Origin: Actinernus sp. WN-2022
Taxonomy: Eukaryota; Cnidaria; Anthozoa; Actiniaria; Actinernidae
Reading direction: 5' to 3'
DNA length: 64,000 nt
NCBI GenBank assembly: GCA_030867875.1
Contig: JAOWCC010000577.1
Coordinates: 79,093,740 to 79,157,739 of the forward strand
Position numbers and translations under genes: made by a program. Positions 9,981 to 20,650 of this stretch are shown in pieces (the first letter of the stretch is position 1; the number at the start of each line of letters is the position of its first letter). The notes under the pieces are model-generated. The model made no database searches and was not told where the DNA came from. It saw nothing but the letters and a program-made list of their open reading frames with translations.

Positions 9981-10529
9981 TTGCTCCTTGCTGGCACTGT
10001 CATTGAGCGAGTGGAGTCGTACAAGATGCTAGGGGTATACATATCTAGTAACCTAACTTGGAATGTCCACTGTGAATATATTTTCAAAAGGGCATCCAAA
10101 CGTTTGTATGCACTTAGGTTACTTAGAAGGTCAGGGCTGCCTGCTGAAGATCTTATTCAAGTATATTGTAGTATTATAAGATATGTACTTGAATATGCTG
10201 CCCCAGTGTGGGCCAATCTACCAGAATATTTATCTAACTTAATTGAGTCAGTCCAGAAGAAAGCATTAAGAATAATATATCCTGATACATCATATGACAT
10301 TGCTCTAAGCCAGTCGGGACTTCCGACACTCACGGACAGACGCATCGTATTATGTACAAAGTTCATTCCTAAGTTACGAACATGCAATTCAACTTGTAAC
10401 TTAATACCCATGAGCCAGGATATCGCACATGGCTACAACCTGCGGTCTGGTAGCTCCACACAACAGGGTGTTGCAGGGAAAACAGACAGGCTGAACAACT
10501 TTATCACCTATAAATATCAATATGTGTAA
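9981..10529 (+). pseudogene. LINE RT C-terminal (connection) domain
   Basis: An open frame in a different phase from the RT core, separated from it by about 190 bp with stops. It contains YKMLGVYISSNLTWNVHCEY, RLYALRLLRRSGLPAEDLI, YCSIIRYVLEYAAPVW and ESVQKKALRIIYP, the standard order of the LINE ORF2 C-terminal thumb and connection region. It ends at TAA 10529 shortly before the A-rich 3' end. This is the same element as the RT at 8674. Confidence 0.75.
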
Positions 10530-10679
10530 TTTATGTATAATTATTATTAATTATTATTGTGTGCTTAATTTTGAGCTGACACCCATGTAATTTAGACCTT
10601 GCTACAATTTGGGTTAAAAAAACGTATATAAATTTAAAAAAACACAGTCCGAACGTCACAATCTACCGAGATTCTGAGC

Positions 10680-12530
10680 TTGACAAACGAGAAAATCCGC
10701 CGTGGTAAAGGACAGGTTGATCTTCTGATCGGCATGGTTCAAGCGACTATACACACTGGTCAAACCAAACAGCCCGGGAAGCTAGTAGCCAGACAAACGC
10801 CGCTGGGATGGGTAGTGTTTGGTGGTTCGCCAGGAGAAGTACAAGCAGTTAGCAGCGTATTACCTTATATGGGCATCAACTTATCTTACACATATTCACC
10901 CTATTTTTCTCTTACAGAAGAAAGTAGTCAGAATTATTACCCATTCATCCTCACGTGCTTCATTTTCTCCCATATTAATAAACTATTACCTGTTCCATTG
11001 TCCTCCCTATTAAAATTCAACCAGGATTACCATCAACACTATACAAGGAACCGGTCTGACATGCATCACCACTTTCTCAAATACAAACACTCTATTAGAT
11101 CCCAAGGACCCAACATATGGAATGAGATTCCCTTATCCCTTCGTGATTCTCTACAACCATACAGCCATAAAATGAAATTAAAGACATACTTACTTTCTCA
11201 TTGATTTCATTTATATATTACCTTTTCCTTAAGTTACCTAATATGTATTTAATATGTATTTACAACAATAATATGTATTTACAACTCGATTATTGTTACT
11301 TCCTGTTTTTGAAGTGATTAGATTATTTATGTAATATTTCTGCTAATTGTGTACATGTAATTTAGTTTAGCTGTGTAATTTAGTTTAGCCTGATATAATT
11401 CCTATTTCTACATTCTTCTCTCGTATGTATTTTTTTTGTCTTCTCGCTCAGTCTGCAGTGTAAGAATATTTGATCTAGACAACATACTTTATTATTGTAA
11501 TTGTATGATTTCTTGACCCTTGTCAAATAAGCCACTGGCTTCGACTTTACATTTATATATTGTAAACAAAAAATGTATACCTCAATACATGTTGAAATGT
11601 ACATGTTAAATACGCCATGTCCGTGGACCTTTCAGACTTCTGGAAAACTGAGACCATGGGGGTCGAGGAGAAGCCGTGTATTTACGAAGCCGACAAATTA
11701 GTAGAGAGGGAAGAAGCAGAAGTATTCAAAAGGTCCTGTAAGAAAGTCGGTAACCAATGGATGATTCCCTACCCGTGGAAGAAAGATTCAAATAAACTTC
11801 CTGATAACAAGTCGCTAGCGCTCAGACGAATGGAATCAACGTAGCGTCGATTCGCGTCCAAACCGGATCAGGCCAAGGCGTATGATAAGCAAATGATCGA
11901 GATGCATAAAATGAATTTCTGCAGGACGTTATCGAAGGATGAAATAGAAAAAGGCCCAGTCTATTACATTCCTCATCACGCAGTAGTAAGGACGGAGAAG
12001 AAAAGCACGTCAATCAGAATCGTTTTTAATTCGTCTATATGTTCCAAGGCCATCAGCTCAACGACTGTTGGATGGAAGGCTCTGATCTGCTCAATAACAT
12101 CATCGGAGTTATTCTGCGTTTCAGAGAAAAGGACGTAACGCTAGTTACGGAGCCGGAGCCATACCAACATGTTCACCGGTTCCTATGGAGGAACTTAGAC
12201 ACACACTGAGAACCGGTTACTTATGTCAAGACAGTGCTCACCTTTGACGACAAGACTGCCCCAGCAATGGCACAAACAGCACTAAGAAAAACGGCGCAAG
12301 AAAGCAAGAGCGTGCACCCAGAAGCGGCTCAAGTTCTAACCAAGAATGTCTACATGGATGACATCTGTGACTCTGTGGATGCGGTAGAGGAGGCACGAAA
12401 GCTAACTGAAGACTTTGAAAGCGTTCTAGAGAAGGGGGGCTTTAAAGTAAAAGGTTGGACCTCCAACAGAACGATGACAGAAGGAAACCAGGACGAGAGA
12501 GGACGCGGAAGAGATGACGATGTTTAAAGG
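10680..12530 (+). pseudogene. BEL/Pao reverse transcriptase, split by a LINE
   Basis: First segment 10680-10861 contains VDLLIGMVQATIHTG and LGWVVFGG, the typical BEL/Pao junction between protease and RT. After the LINE insertion (10862-11605) the RT continues: SVDLSDFWKTETMGV, NQWMIPYPWKK, then a frame from 11893 with IRIVFNSS. The next frame (12234-12527) has APAMAQTALRK and the active-site block NVYMDDICDSV (motif C, YMDD). Stops at about 11840 and 12190 and several frame changes inactivate it. Confidence 0.75.
10862..11605 (+). mobile_element. 5'-truncated LINE tail inserted in the BEL/Pao RT
   Basis: About 740 bp unlike BEL/Pao lie between two RT segments that belong together. Its first part encodes the C-terminus of a LINE ORF2: LIWASTYLTHIHPIFLLQK and VVRIITHSS, then in another frame GPNIWNEIPLSLRDSL and a final KMKLKTYLLSH before a stop at about 11204. 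The remaining 400 bp is AT-rich 3' untranslated sequence. Its RT family differs from that of the LINE at 8640. 5' truncation is the normal outcome of LINE insertion. Confidence 0.65.
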
Positions 12531-12534
12531 GGAA

Positions 12535-13350
12535 GTTGAGGAGAAAGTATTGGAGATAATATGGAATAACAAAACAGATAAGTTGTCCTTCAAGATCGAA
12601 TCTGATTTGCTGAAGCTCATCACAGCAGATGATTCAAGTCAAGCAGACGAAAAGAATACTATGGAGTCAAATCGTACGAATCTGTGATCCTATTGGGTTC
12701 GCCGCCGCGTTTATTATAAGAGCTAAGATTGGAAAGCAAGAGCTTTGGCAGATTGGAGGCGATTGGGATGAGGAATTACCATCAGCAATCCGGGAGAAGT
12801 GAATCGAGATTTCTGGGAAATGAAGGAGCTCAACAGCATCACCTTTCAACGTCACCTTCTGTCCACTGCTAACGTCACAGAACCTCGAACACTGTGCGTA
12901 TTCTCAGACGCCTCTCAAAATGCTTTCGGAACATGAGCATACATTCGTAAGAGAAATAACATTGACACTTATGAGGCCAAGATAGTTGCAGACAAATCAC
13001 GAGTAGCACCCCTGAAGCAGCTAACTATTCCGCGTCAGGAGTTGCAGTCTGCAGTTATGGCATTTCTCCTGGCTAAGACCATACAAAAAGAGTCGAGAAT
13101 ACAGTTTCAAGCCGTTCATTATTTTACCCATAGCATGATCACCCTTGCCTGGATACAGAGCATGTCACGTAGTTACAAGCCATTTGTCTCTTCGCGAATT
13201 GGAGAAATTCAAGGTAACTCGGACCCGAGCCAGTGGAGGCATATCCCCGGAGAGGTAAATGTGGCAGACGATGTGTCCAGAGGAATACACGTACAAGAGC
13301 TGAACGGCCGATGGAATGACGGACCGGAGTTTTTGCGACTTCTAGAATAA
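12535..13350 (+). pseudogene. BEL/Pao RNase H region
   Basis: Plus-strand remnants after the RT include RIYDPIG-like residues in a shifted frame near 12690 and TLCVFSDASQNAFG-like sequence near 12890. An open frame at 13042-13350 holds AVMAFLLAKTIQKES, THSMITLAWIQS and SRIGEIQGNSDPSQWRHIPG, ending DVSRGIHV. The FSDAS and W-HIPG-N-AD blocks are the conserved ends of retroelement RNase H. The domain would remove RNA from the RNA/DNA hybrid. Several stops are present. Confidence 0.65.
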
Positions 13351-13392
13351 CTCTGGCCACAGGAAACAGCGCCACCACCTCAAGAATAGCAT

Positions 13393-14510
13393 ATGGAGTG
13401 TCGTCAAGTGAAGATCGTTTGTCAGGTAACGACTACTGAAGAAGCAATCGATCCTAAGACGTTCTCCACCTTGAGAAGCCTGATCCGAGTCACTGCACGC
13501 ATGAGAAGGCTGGCTGAGAAGATACGCTTAAGAAGGTGCGATCAAGAAGGACGAGAAGGACCACTTAACCCAAAGGAATTACAGAAGGCAGAAACGTTCT
13601 GGATTAGAGAAGCACAGAAGAGCCTGCATGATCGCATGGGGAGAGGGGAATTCAAAACTCTGAGCCCGTTTCTGGACGACAAGGGTGTGATCAGAGTTGG
13701 AGGAAGAGTTGACGAAACCTTCGTGTTATACGAGACAAAATACCTCGCCTTGCTCCCAAACGAGCACAAGATATCGCTCTTAATCACGAGGCATGTGCAC
13801 CAGTTCGAGCACCCAGGAGTGGCGACTACTGCAGCCAAAACAAGATGAAAGTACTTGATATTGAGAATCAATAAGCTTAGCAAATCTGTTAAGTTCCAGT
13901 GTGTTTTCTGTCGGGAAATGGCCCACAAGGTTGAAGCGCAAGTAATGGCGGATCTTCCCCAGCTCCGCTTAGCACCATACACCCCGCCGTTCTACTACAC
14001 AACGTGCGATTACTTTGGGCCCTTCAACGTAAAGGTGGGACGAAACAAGACCGCTAAGCACTACGGAGTACTATTCACGTGTCTCAATACAAGAGCTGTT
14101 CATCTGGAGCTGGCGGTAGACGGCTCAGCCATGGAGTTCCTATAAGTTCTTCGCAGATTATTCGCCATCAGAGGACAACCAGCCGTTATAATGAGTGATA
14201 ATGGTTCCCAATTCATCGGCGCTGAGAGAGCTACGACAATTGGTGAGAGGCTTGAACCAGGAACAACTTCAAGAGTTCTGTGCAGAGAAAGGCATGCATC
14301 GGATGTTCACAACACCCACAGCTCCGCACCAAAATGGCTGCGCGGAGTCGCTAGTTAAAAGCTGCAAGAACGCTATAAAGAAGGCTATTGGCAGTCAAGT
14401 ACTGACACCGTTCGAATTGTATACGGTCCTGTTAGAAGCAACCGCCCAGACAACCGCCCAGTCACCAAGATTGCGGTCATCTATACTGCTGAAGGTTACG
14501 ACTGACTGAG
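13393..14510 (+). pseudogene. BEL/Pao integrase
   Basis: The frame 13393-13848 has the N-terminal linker and the first half of the HHCC zinc finger (HVHQFEHPGVATT, two His). The Cys pair follows in the next stretch (CVFCREM) after a stop at 13846. The core has CDYFGPFNVK (first catalytic Asp, about 14005), NTRAVHLELAVDGSAMEFL, then SDNGSQFIGA (second Asp, about 14190) in another frame and PHQNGCAESLVKSCK (Glu, about 14345). This D-D-E order identifies the integrase that inserts element cDNA into the genome. At least three frame changes and stops break it. Confidence 0.8.
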
Positions 14511-14519
14511 AGATACGGA

Positions 14520-15540
14520 CTACGCCCTTATCGGGGCGGAGAATATTTCGTTAATAATATTGACGTAACTGTTAAATATAGAGTGTTGATTTAGTTTGGA
14601 GTGATTTAGAGCATTGATTGACAGTTTGATTAGGAAATGGCTTGTATGATCGAATTTCTGATTTGTCAGAGAATCAGTTTTAAGAAAGGACGTGAAAATT
14701 CAAGTACGCTAACCAGTGAGCTAATATAGCCTGCAAGAAGAAACGGAATAATCATTTATGACCCGCCACATAAATCGAATAGCTGAGTATTAAACCAAAC
14801 ATTTAATATTATACGGTTCGTGGTGATCATTAGGTGTGGCGTAAAGTTCTAAAGGAATTCTTGAAGAAACAGGTGGCTTAACCCTACACAGACAGGTATT
14901 GGGTCCCTATCAATCATTTAATAGTGATGACGTAACGATGACCTTATCGGTAACGTGATTTTAAGTACATGCCCATATCTCCCTCATTCTAATGCCAGGC
15001 AGCTCAAACTTTGACAGGTATGGTATTGGGTCCCCACGATTCACTTAGTGGTGTTGGCGTAACGAGGAGGTAATCGGTCACGTGAGTTTTACTATATGCC
15101 CGTATCTCTCTCATTTGTAATGGCAGGCGACTCAAATTCTAATGATGTATGTTTGATCGGGTATATTCGGAACTCCTGGTGAGCATGTGCAGAACTGTAG
15201 ACGAATTATTTAGATGGTTTACGAAAAAGTGAACTTTTGACATAATAAATTATCAAAGTCGACCTATATGTATTGGGATTCAGTACCATCAATGTTAACA
15301 GAAGAGTATCGATATCGCTCCAGTTATGCGAAGGACGAATTGACGGCCGTCTTTGGTCGCTATATACATAACTGTCCAAGCTGTAGACATGCCGCTTTCT
15401 AAGGTAAACATTCCGAAATGACTTATAATTTACTGCTGTGAAATTTCTCTACTGTTTCTGTGTCTGTCTTGCTACAATAATTCCAACCGCTTGACATAGA
15501 AGTTATAATTTCGGATTCCACCTAGTATAATTTGCTGCTA
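14520..15540 (+). repeat. Probable BEL/Pao 3' untranslated region and LTR
   Basis: About 1 kb of non-coding sequence follows the integrase directly. A purine-rich tract (GGGGCGGAG at about 14535) precedes it, as expected for a polypurine tract and LTR start. No second copy of this sequence exists in the window, so LTR status cannot be confirmed and the borders are approximate. Confidence 0.4.
14892..15140 (+). repeat. Two diverged tandem copies of about 122 bp inside the LTR
   Basis: The segment starting ACAGG...TATTGGGTCCC at 14892 recurs at about 15014. The two share GTATTGGGTCCC, GACGTAACGA, ATGCCC(A/G)TATCTC and the end ACTCAAA. Spacing is about 122 bp with substantial substitution. This looks like an old enhancer-type duplication within an LTR. 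Confidence 0.6.
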
Positions 15541-15559
15541 TGAAAGCTTTGCCGCTGAG

Positions 15560-15640
15560 CTGAACGCTGATCCGTTTACCAAAGGATTTCTTGCTAGTGG
15601 CCAGCTGGGCCACCTAAAGTACTACAAGAACACCAATTGA
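15560..15640 (+). pseudogene. Possible Copia-type polyprotein C-terminus (short remnant)
   Basis: A 26-codon frame reading LNADPFTKGF, then GQLGHLKYYKNTN and a stop. D-x-x-TK-G/A followed by a HLK or similar basic end resembles the C-terminus of Ty1/Copia RNase H. It is too short for certainty. It lies between the putative BEL/Pao LTR and the foldback element. It could be a scrap of another retroelement or chance. Confidence 0.25.
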
Positions 15641-15755
15641 AATCGCTTGACTTTAGTATAGGTAATCAAATGGGACAAGTGAAATTAGGGATAAATTCAT
15701 GCGTGTTTGTCAAAACCGCCTCGGCGTGGGAAATTACGCGGCGTGTCTAAAACGC

Positions 15756-15817
15756 AGGTAGCGGGTAGCGAGTAACGGGTAGCGGGTAGCGGGTAACGGG
15801 TAACGGGTAACGGATAG
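15756..15817 (+). repeat. Minisatellite in left arm, CGGGTAACGGGTAG type
   Basis: Short tandem mix of GGGTAGC and GGGTAAC units. The reverse-complement array sits in the right arm at about 17768-17897 and is roughly twice as long, so the two arms expanded differently. Confidence 0.8.
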
Positions 15818-15885
15818 ATGAAGGTTTTTTTTTGTACAAAAATATTATCTCGCACCCGTTTACGGTGTGTACACAGGTACCCCCG

Positions 15886-16254
15886 CCTCACTGGTTACCT
15901 CAGTTGGTAGAGCACGGTCTAGAGTGCGGGAGGTCGGGGGTTCGAATCCCGGCCGCGTCCTTGGGCAGGGACGTTTATAAGCCGTTGGCCTTGTCTCCTT
16001 CTACTTCTAATCAGTATTTGAAGGGGACGTGAAAGAACCTGTTGTACTACTCGAAAAAGAGCAGGGGATTGTCACCCGGTACAGCAGCCTGGCCATTACA
16101 CTAACCACACTCAACATTGTAAACTGCGTGGCAGCTATTAGCGCCGTGAAGCAGTCCGAAATAATTCACTGACGGGATATGTCAGTCATATGTAAAGCGC
16201 CATGAAACTGTGGTTGATATGGCGCTATATAAATATGGCCATTATTTTATTATT
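15886..16254 (+). mobile_element. tRNA-derived SINE inserted in the foldback left arm
   Basis: A tRNA-like head with A box (TACCTCAGTTGGTAGAGC) and B box (GGTTCGAATCC) is followed by a body. The body ends with an AAGCGCCATGAAACTGTGG / GGCGCTATATAAAT hairpin and an ATT-rich tail, a LINE-like 3' end shared by many invertebrate SINEs. The opposite arm of the foldback lacks this insert: there GGCTCA is joined directly to TGCGTAAAACGG (reverse strand near 17690). This defines the insertion almost to the base. RNA polymerase III internal promoter boxes are intact in outline. Confidence 0.8.
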
Positions 16255-17767
16255 ATGCGTAAAACGGTTATTTCCCGGATATTTAAAATTACAATGATTT
16301 TTAGCTCGCATGCCCGTTTGCTTTAAAATAAATTTCAATAAATCGTCAAAATATTCTTACCTGTCTCTTGTGTATTTCTTTCAGTTTCTGTGAAGTTTCA
16401 AGCCATTCCGTTCAATATTGAGTGAGTTACAGGAATTTTCCTTCCCTTAGTATAATTATTGGGAAGGTAGCAAACTCTAGGCCGACCAGCCGCCGATCAG
16501 CTGCAGAAAATCGCCTCGAATTCCCACAAAATTCCCGTACATCGCCAAAATTCCTTCAAATAACGGTTGCCCAAACACAGGTCCTTCACCACACTCAGCT
16601 TCCCTTTCACTGGTTTGCAGTTTTCGAGTTTCGCGGATCAGTTCTTGTCCATCTGTCCTGTAACGGGCTCATACCTCAAACATATATATCAATGTTTTGT
16701 TTATTTTTAGTGTAGAAAGCGGCTCTAATAATACCTTAAAATAGACGAAAAGATTAAATAAAAGTGAGAAAAGAGAAAAAGAAGTAAACAAAAATATTAT
16801 GCGCGGTGTAGGTCTTTGGATCGAAAGTACATAATCTAAACCACTTGAACATTAAACCGCTTGTTGAAATATCGCTTTTAAAATAAGGTATATATGTTTG
16901 AGGTCTGAGCCCGTTTGCAGGACAGATGGACAAGAACATCCGCGAAACTCGAAAACTGCAAACTACGTGGCATTTTTCTCCCGTTAAAGTAAACCAGTGA
17001 AAGGGAAGCGATTTTCTGCAGCTGATCGGCGGCTGATCGGCCTAGAGTTTGCTACCTTCCCAATAATTATACTAAGGGAAGGAAAATTCCTGTAACTCAC
17101 TCAATATTGAACGGAATGGCTTGAAACTTCACAGAAACTGAAAGAAATACACAAGAGACAGGTAGGAATATTTTGACGATTTATTAATCTTTTCGTCTAT
17201 TTTAAGGTATTATTAGAGCCGCTTTCTACACTAAAAATAAACAAAACATTGATATATATGTTTGAGGTATGAGCCCGTTACAGGACAGATGGACAAGAAC
17301 TGATCCGCGAAACTCGAAAACTGCAAACCAGTGAAAGGGAAGCTGAGTGTGGTGAAGGACCTGTGTTTGGGCAACCGTTATTTGAAGGAATTTTGGCGAT
17401 GTACGGGAATTTTGTGGGAATTCGAGGCGATTTTCTGCAGCTGATCGGCGGCTGGTCGGCCTAGAGTTTGCTACCTTCCCAATAATTATACTAAGGGAAG
17501 GAAAATTCCTGTAACTCACTCAATATTGAACGGAATGGCTTGAAACTTCACAGAAACTGAAAGAAATACACAAGAGACAGGTAGGAATATTTTGACGATT
17601 TATTAAAATTTATTGTAGGGCAAACGGGCATGCGAGCTAAAACTCCATACATTTATTGTAATTTCAAATATCCGGGAAATAACCGTTTTACGCATGAGCC
17701 TGGGGTACCTGTGTACACACCGTAAACGGGTGCCAGATAATATTTTTGTACAAAAAAAAACTTCATC

Positions 17768-17897
17768 TACCGTTACCCGCTACCTGTTACCCGTTACCCG
17801 CTACCCGTTACCCGTTACCCGTTACCCGTTACCCGCTACCCGTTACCCGCTACCCGTTACCCGTTACCCGCTACCCGTTACCCGTTACCCGCTACCT
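17768..17897 (+). repeat. Minisatellite in right arm, CCGTTACCCGCTAC type
   Basis: Tandem 7-10 bp units CCGTTAC / CCGCTAC over about 130 bp, the reverse complement of the array at 15756. It is flanked by the same unique sequence as the left array, confirming that it is part of the inverted repeat. Confidence 0.8.
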
Positions 17898-17994
17898 GCG
17901 TTTTAGACACGCCGGGAAATTACGTAGATTTTGACAAACACAAGTAAAATTTATCCCTAATTTCACGAGTCGCTATTTGATCACCAATTAATAT

Positions 17995-18130
17995 TATGGA
18001 GGGCAAATTACGATCCAAAAACATTATTTTAAGCGCGCGTAGGCGGCGTTTGAAATTTCACATGTGAAATTACAAATTACGCGTGAAATTTCAAGTTGAA
18101 ATTAGGGATTAATTTGTCCTCTATGGTTTA
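17995..18130. mobile_element. Short MITE-like repeat abutting the foldback
   Basis: Begins TATGGAGGGCAAATTA and ends TTAATTTGTCCTCTATGG, an imperfect inverted pair around a centre with several TGAAATT / AATTTCA motifs. Non-coding. Family not recognised. Confidence 0.4.
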
Positions 18131-18655
18131 TAGAAATTATGTTTATGAATTTGAAAATAAGATTCCGGTTATTTTCGGAGAAAACGTACGCTTTTCCAGG
18201 CCAACAGGTATTCGCAACTTGTATTCTCATCTGGTCATCTAGCTAGATGGCCGGTGCATAAGTAAAATTATTTCAAGTAGTTCTACTACAACTACAGACT
18301 TCATGTTGCATATGTAAGAACTAGAATGGGGCTTGATTTCATTTGTGAATTTATTTCGAAAGTAAAGTCGTGTTTCAAGCTAATTTCTATTGATTTTTCC
18401 ATGACACTTGAAATTGAGTGATCAACAGTTTATCGCTAGTAATATAATCTCGCATGATCCCGATTTTACCTTTAATAATATTTTAATAGCGACGAGAAAT
18501 AATCATTTCCGGTTTCGGCCAGTTGTAGATAATCGCTTTCCTATATCTCTGTCTTGCTGGGTTTGCAAACAAATATTGTGGGATTTTTTTAGGTTTGAAA
18601 ACAGACAAACATATTACCTTGACATGCATGTATGAAGACTGCAAGGCAGACGGTT
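18131..18655. other. Spacer, no gene seen
   Basis: AT-rich sequence with short frames only. Nothing resembling a conserved domain, RNA gene or repeat boundary was recognised. Confidence 0.4.
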
Positions 18656-18883
18656 TTCAGTTGAGTGTAGTGAAACCAAACGCAAATTACCCACAGCCAA
18701 CCAATCATAGGAGCGAGTAATCACAAGTAACTAATAAATGTGAGCCAATGACAAACCAAACCAAAACCAAAAGCAATTTGCGTTTGGTTTTACTTTGGAT
18801 TCTGATTGGTTGGTTTACTTTCTCAGCCAATAGCAGAGATTAGTAAACGCAAAACCAATACACTTCCGACACTCAATTGACAT
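18656..18883. mobile_element. MITE with CAATTGAGTGT-type ends
   Basis: The left end (CAGTTGAGTGTAG...AAACCAAACGCAA) is matched in reverse by the right end (AAACGCAAAACC...ACACTCAATTGAC). The interior is rich in CCAAT and GATTGG motifs. A related element lies at 50455-50690, with the same GAGTGTCG start and ACCAATCAC interior. Confidence 0.6.
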
Positions 18884-19017
18884 CCGCTCTAACTGCTACA
18901 CAGGCATTCAACTAAACTAATCTCGTCACACACTACACGAATATATACTCTGCCAACAACGTCCACAATAACACGTTGTTGGCAGCACAAAATAGCTCAC
19001 TGACCATCCGCCAGTGG

Positions 19018-19712
19018 CCCTTAGGGGCCCGGGGGGGGGGGGGGGGTACTCCTGTTTGTGACGTTTTATGTATGTGCCGCCCGGGTGGGTCAGGGTTTTG
19101 AGCTCAGTTTGGGCAGGTAGGGTCAGGGTTTTGACCTGATTTGGGCAGATCAGGGTCAGGATTTGAGTATAATTTGGGTGCAGTCAGGGTCGGGGTTCAG
19201 TATTTTTTAGGCAGTTAGGGTTCAGATTTGTTTAGCTACTATGTCAAAAAAAAAAATTATGTTGCCGCATTTTGATCGCCTGTCCACATGCAAGCACTGA
19301 GGTTCCCTTACATTGTGACGCCGCTAATTCGTACTTCAGTACTTATCTATGTACTCCATCTGCTGATTTGTTTACCCAATACCACGTCCCGACTTGAAAT
19401 GTTCCGTATTTTGCATGCAATCCCGGTACGCGGTATACCGGCCGGGATATATATCCGACCGTATTTTGAAAACAATTTAAAGAAGGGGCCATAAGGTTTT
19501 TTTTTTTCAAAAAGGGGGCTATCAGGGTTTTGGAGCTCGGATTGGGTCAAACAGGGTCAGGGTTTGAGTCTCTTGGCCTCACGTACATACCCATTTTTCA
19601 TGTAAGTACCTCCCCCCGGTTTAGGGGCCTATGTTTACATAAAGTGGGGCAATCAGGGTTTTGGAGCTCCCTACCCTTTTATCACATAAATACCCTCCTT
19701 CCCCCGGGCTGA
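19018..19712. repeat. Compound G-run-terminated repeat (MITE family)
   Basis: A run of about 16 G followed by TACTCC opens a region with repeated GGTCAGGGTTTTGA motifs. C-rich or G-rich ends recur near 19610 and 19705 (CCCCCCGG, CCCCCGGG). The same family, with GGGGGGTACTC ends, is at 59721-60176. Two overlapping copies or an internal duplication seem present here. Non-coding. Confidence 0.6.
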
Positions 19713-19719
19713 AAGTGCA

Positions 19720-20276
19720 CAGTATTTAATTACTCCGTTCATTATTTAGAATGCGTCTAATTCTGAATGGAGCAGAGTTTACGTATACATCCGCCGGCGC
19801 GCAAACAAGTCCTTGCCAGATAGGAGCGTGACATGGGGTGTCCGTCGTAATGTCGTCCTGAAACTAAAAATCAATATACATCCAGACAACAATATAATTC
19901 TTGCCACATTAGTAGCAGTCCAAGGCCATTCATCAAGTGTTGCCCAGAATGCGACACAAACGTTTTTATCTTAGCTTCAGTGCATATCGTGTACCGTAGT
20001 AACACACCGTGCATAAATGCTGTTTACATGTAAAATCTACTCCATACAGTGTTATAGGCACATTTTAAGACATCGGATATTTTTTTGTGTCGTCAGTAAT
20101 CAATACTATAGAAATTTGCATTTTGTAGTACAATTCGTATTAATTACAAACAAAATATCAAGTGCCGTTCCATGACACTTTCAAGACGAGGAGTGAATGA
20201 GTGACCTACGAAGGGAAAGACGAAACCACATTAATCTGTGAAAGCCAGATAACCAGTTAGCTCCAAATAATACACG
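19720..20276 (+). promoter_or_regulatory. Upstream region of the P450 gene
   Basis: Non-repetitive-looking sequence directly upstream of the P450 start codon, so it probably holds the promoter and 5' untranslated region. No TATA box or initiator is convincing enough to mark. Assigned only by position. Confidence 0.3.
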
Positions 20277-20562
20277 ATGATCGAGCAAATACTTTGGGCT
20301 TGCCTGGAATTAATACGACATCTAACTTGGAAATCAACAGCCCTGCTCTTCTTCACTGCATTCACAGCATGAATTGTTTACAAACTCGTGGAGGAGAAGA
20401 TGTCTCCACTCGCAAAGATTCCTACTCCCCCTGGTCGACTGCCGTTGATCGGCCATTTATTGTCCTTCTTTAAAAAGGGTGGAATGCATCCAGTTATGTT
20501 TGAATGGATTAACCTTTATGGACCTATATATACCTACAGTCCGGGCTTTCGTATTGGAATAG
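20277..20562 (+). CDS. Cytochrome P450, exon 1 (membrane anchor and hinge)
   Basis: ATG at 20277 begins a typical microsomal P450 N-terminus. Residues 1-31 include a hydrophobic anchor (STALLFFTAFTA), interrupted by TGA at codon 32 (20370-20372). The same frame resumes (IVYKLVEEK) and leads into the proline-rich hinge PTPPGRLPLIGHLL and the helix A region MFEWINLYGPIYTYSPG. The donor is G|GTAAGA at 20562/20563, leaving one base of the next codon, which matches exon 2. Because coding similarity extends across the stop, the upstream ATG is preferred. If TGA is real, only initiation at ATG 20400 would give protein, without an ER anchor. The enzyme would be a heme monooxygenase on the ER membrane. 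Family looks like clan 4/46; this is not certain. Confidence 0.8.
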
Positions 20563-20650
20563 GTAAGAATTAATCATGATATAAATTAAACAAGAGCCCA
20601 TCTGGGCTTTCACTCGGGCCACATGAGATTGAAGATGAAATACACTTTCA

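Larger units (their letters stand above)
8640..10640 (+). mobile_element. Non-LTR retrotransposon (LINE) fragment inserted in BEL/Pao
   Basis: About 2 kb of LINE sequence in the same orientation as its host element. It carries RT motifs and a characteristic C-terminal domain, and ends in an A-rich tail (TTTAAAAAAAC near 10630). The endonuclease domain is absent, so it is 5'-truncated, as is usual for target-primed insertion. BEL/Pao protease sequence lies to the left and BEL/Pao RT N-terminus to the right. I could not identify a clear target-site duplication. The RT pattern fits the Jockey/CR1/L2 group broadly. Confidence 0.75.
7255..15540 (+). mobile_element. BEL/Pao LTR retrotransposon, degenerate and interrupted twice
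   Basis: Gag with zinc knuckles, aspartic protease, reverse transcriptase with YMDD, RNase H and an integrase with H2C2 and D-D-E blocks occur in order on the plus strand between 7272 and 14510. This is the BEL/Pao order. Two LINE fragments split it, at about 8640-10640 and 10862-11605. The gag start lies right beside Polinton sequence with no 5' LTR visible, so the 5' end is truncated or the insertion site is rearranged. Many stops and frame changes show that the copy is dead. Confidence 0.8.
15661..17987. mobile_element. Foldback (long TIR) element with minisatellite arms
   Basis: The left arm (from GGTAATCAAAT and GTGAAATTAGGGATAAAT near 15661-15700) is matched in reverse at 17930-17987. 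Each arm contains a 10-bp-type minisatellite (CCGTTACCCG / CGGGTAACGG), a segment with GTACAAAAATATTAT, and an inner block of about 420 bp (16320-16740 against 17190-17630). A second, partly deleted reverse copy of the inner block lies at 16860-17190. No transposase is present, so it is non-autonomous. The identical 97-codon frames at 16422-16715 (+) and 17226-17519 (-) are mirror images of the repeat, not genes. No clean target duplication was seen. Confidence 0.75.

Noticed and set aside
16422..17519. Identical 97-codon proteins on opposite strands (16422-16715 and 17226-17519)
   Set aside because: They are the two arms of one inverted repeat. There is no domain, no start context and no independent conservation.
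15756..17897. Regular short repeats that could be taken for a CRISPR array
   Set aside because: The units are contiguous minisatellites without unique spacers, mirrored in an inverted repeat of a eukaryotic transposon.
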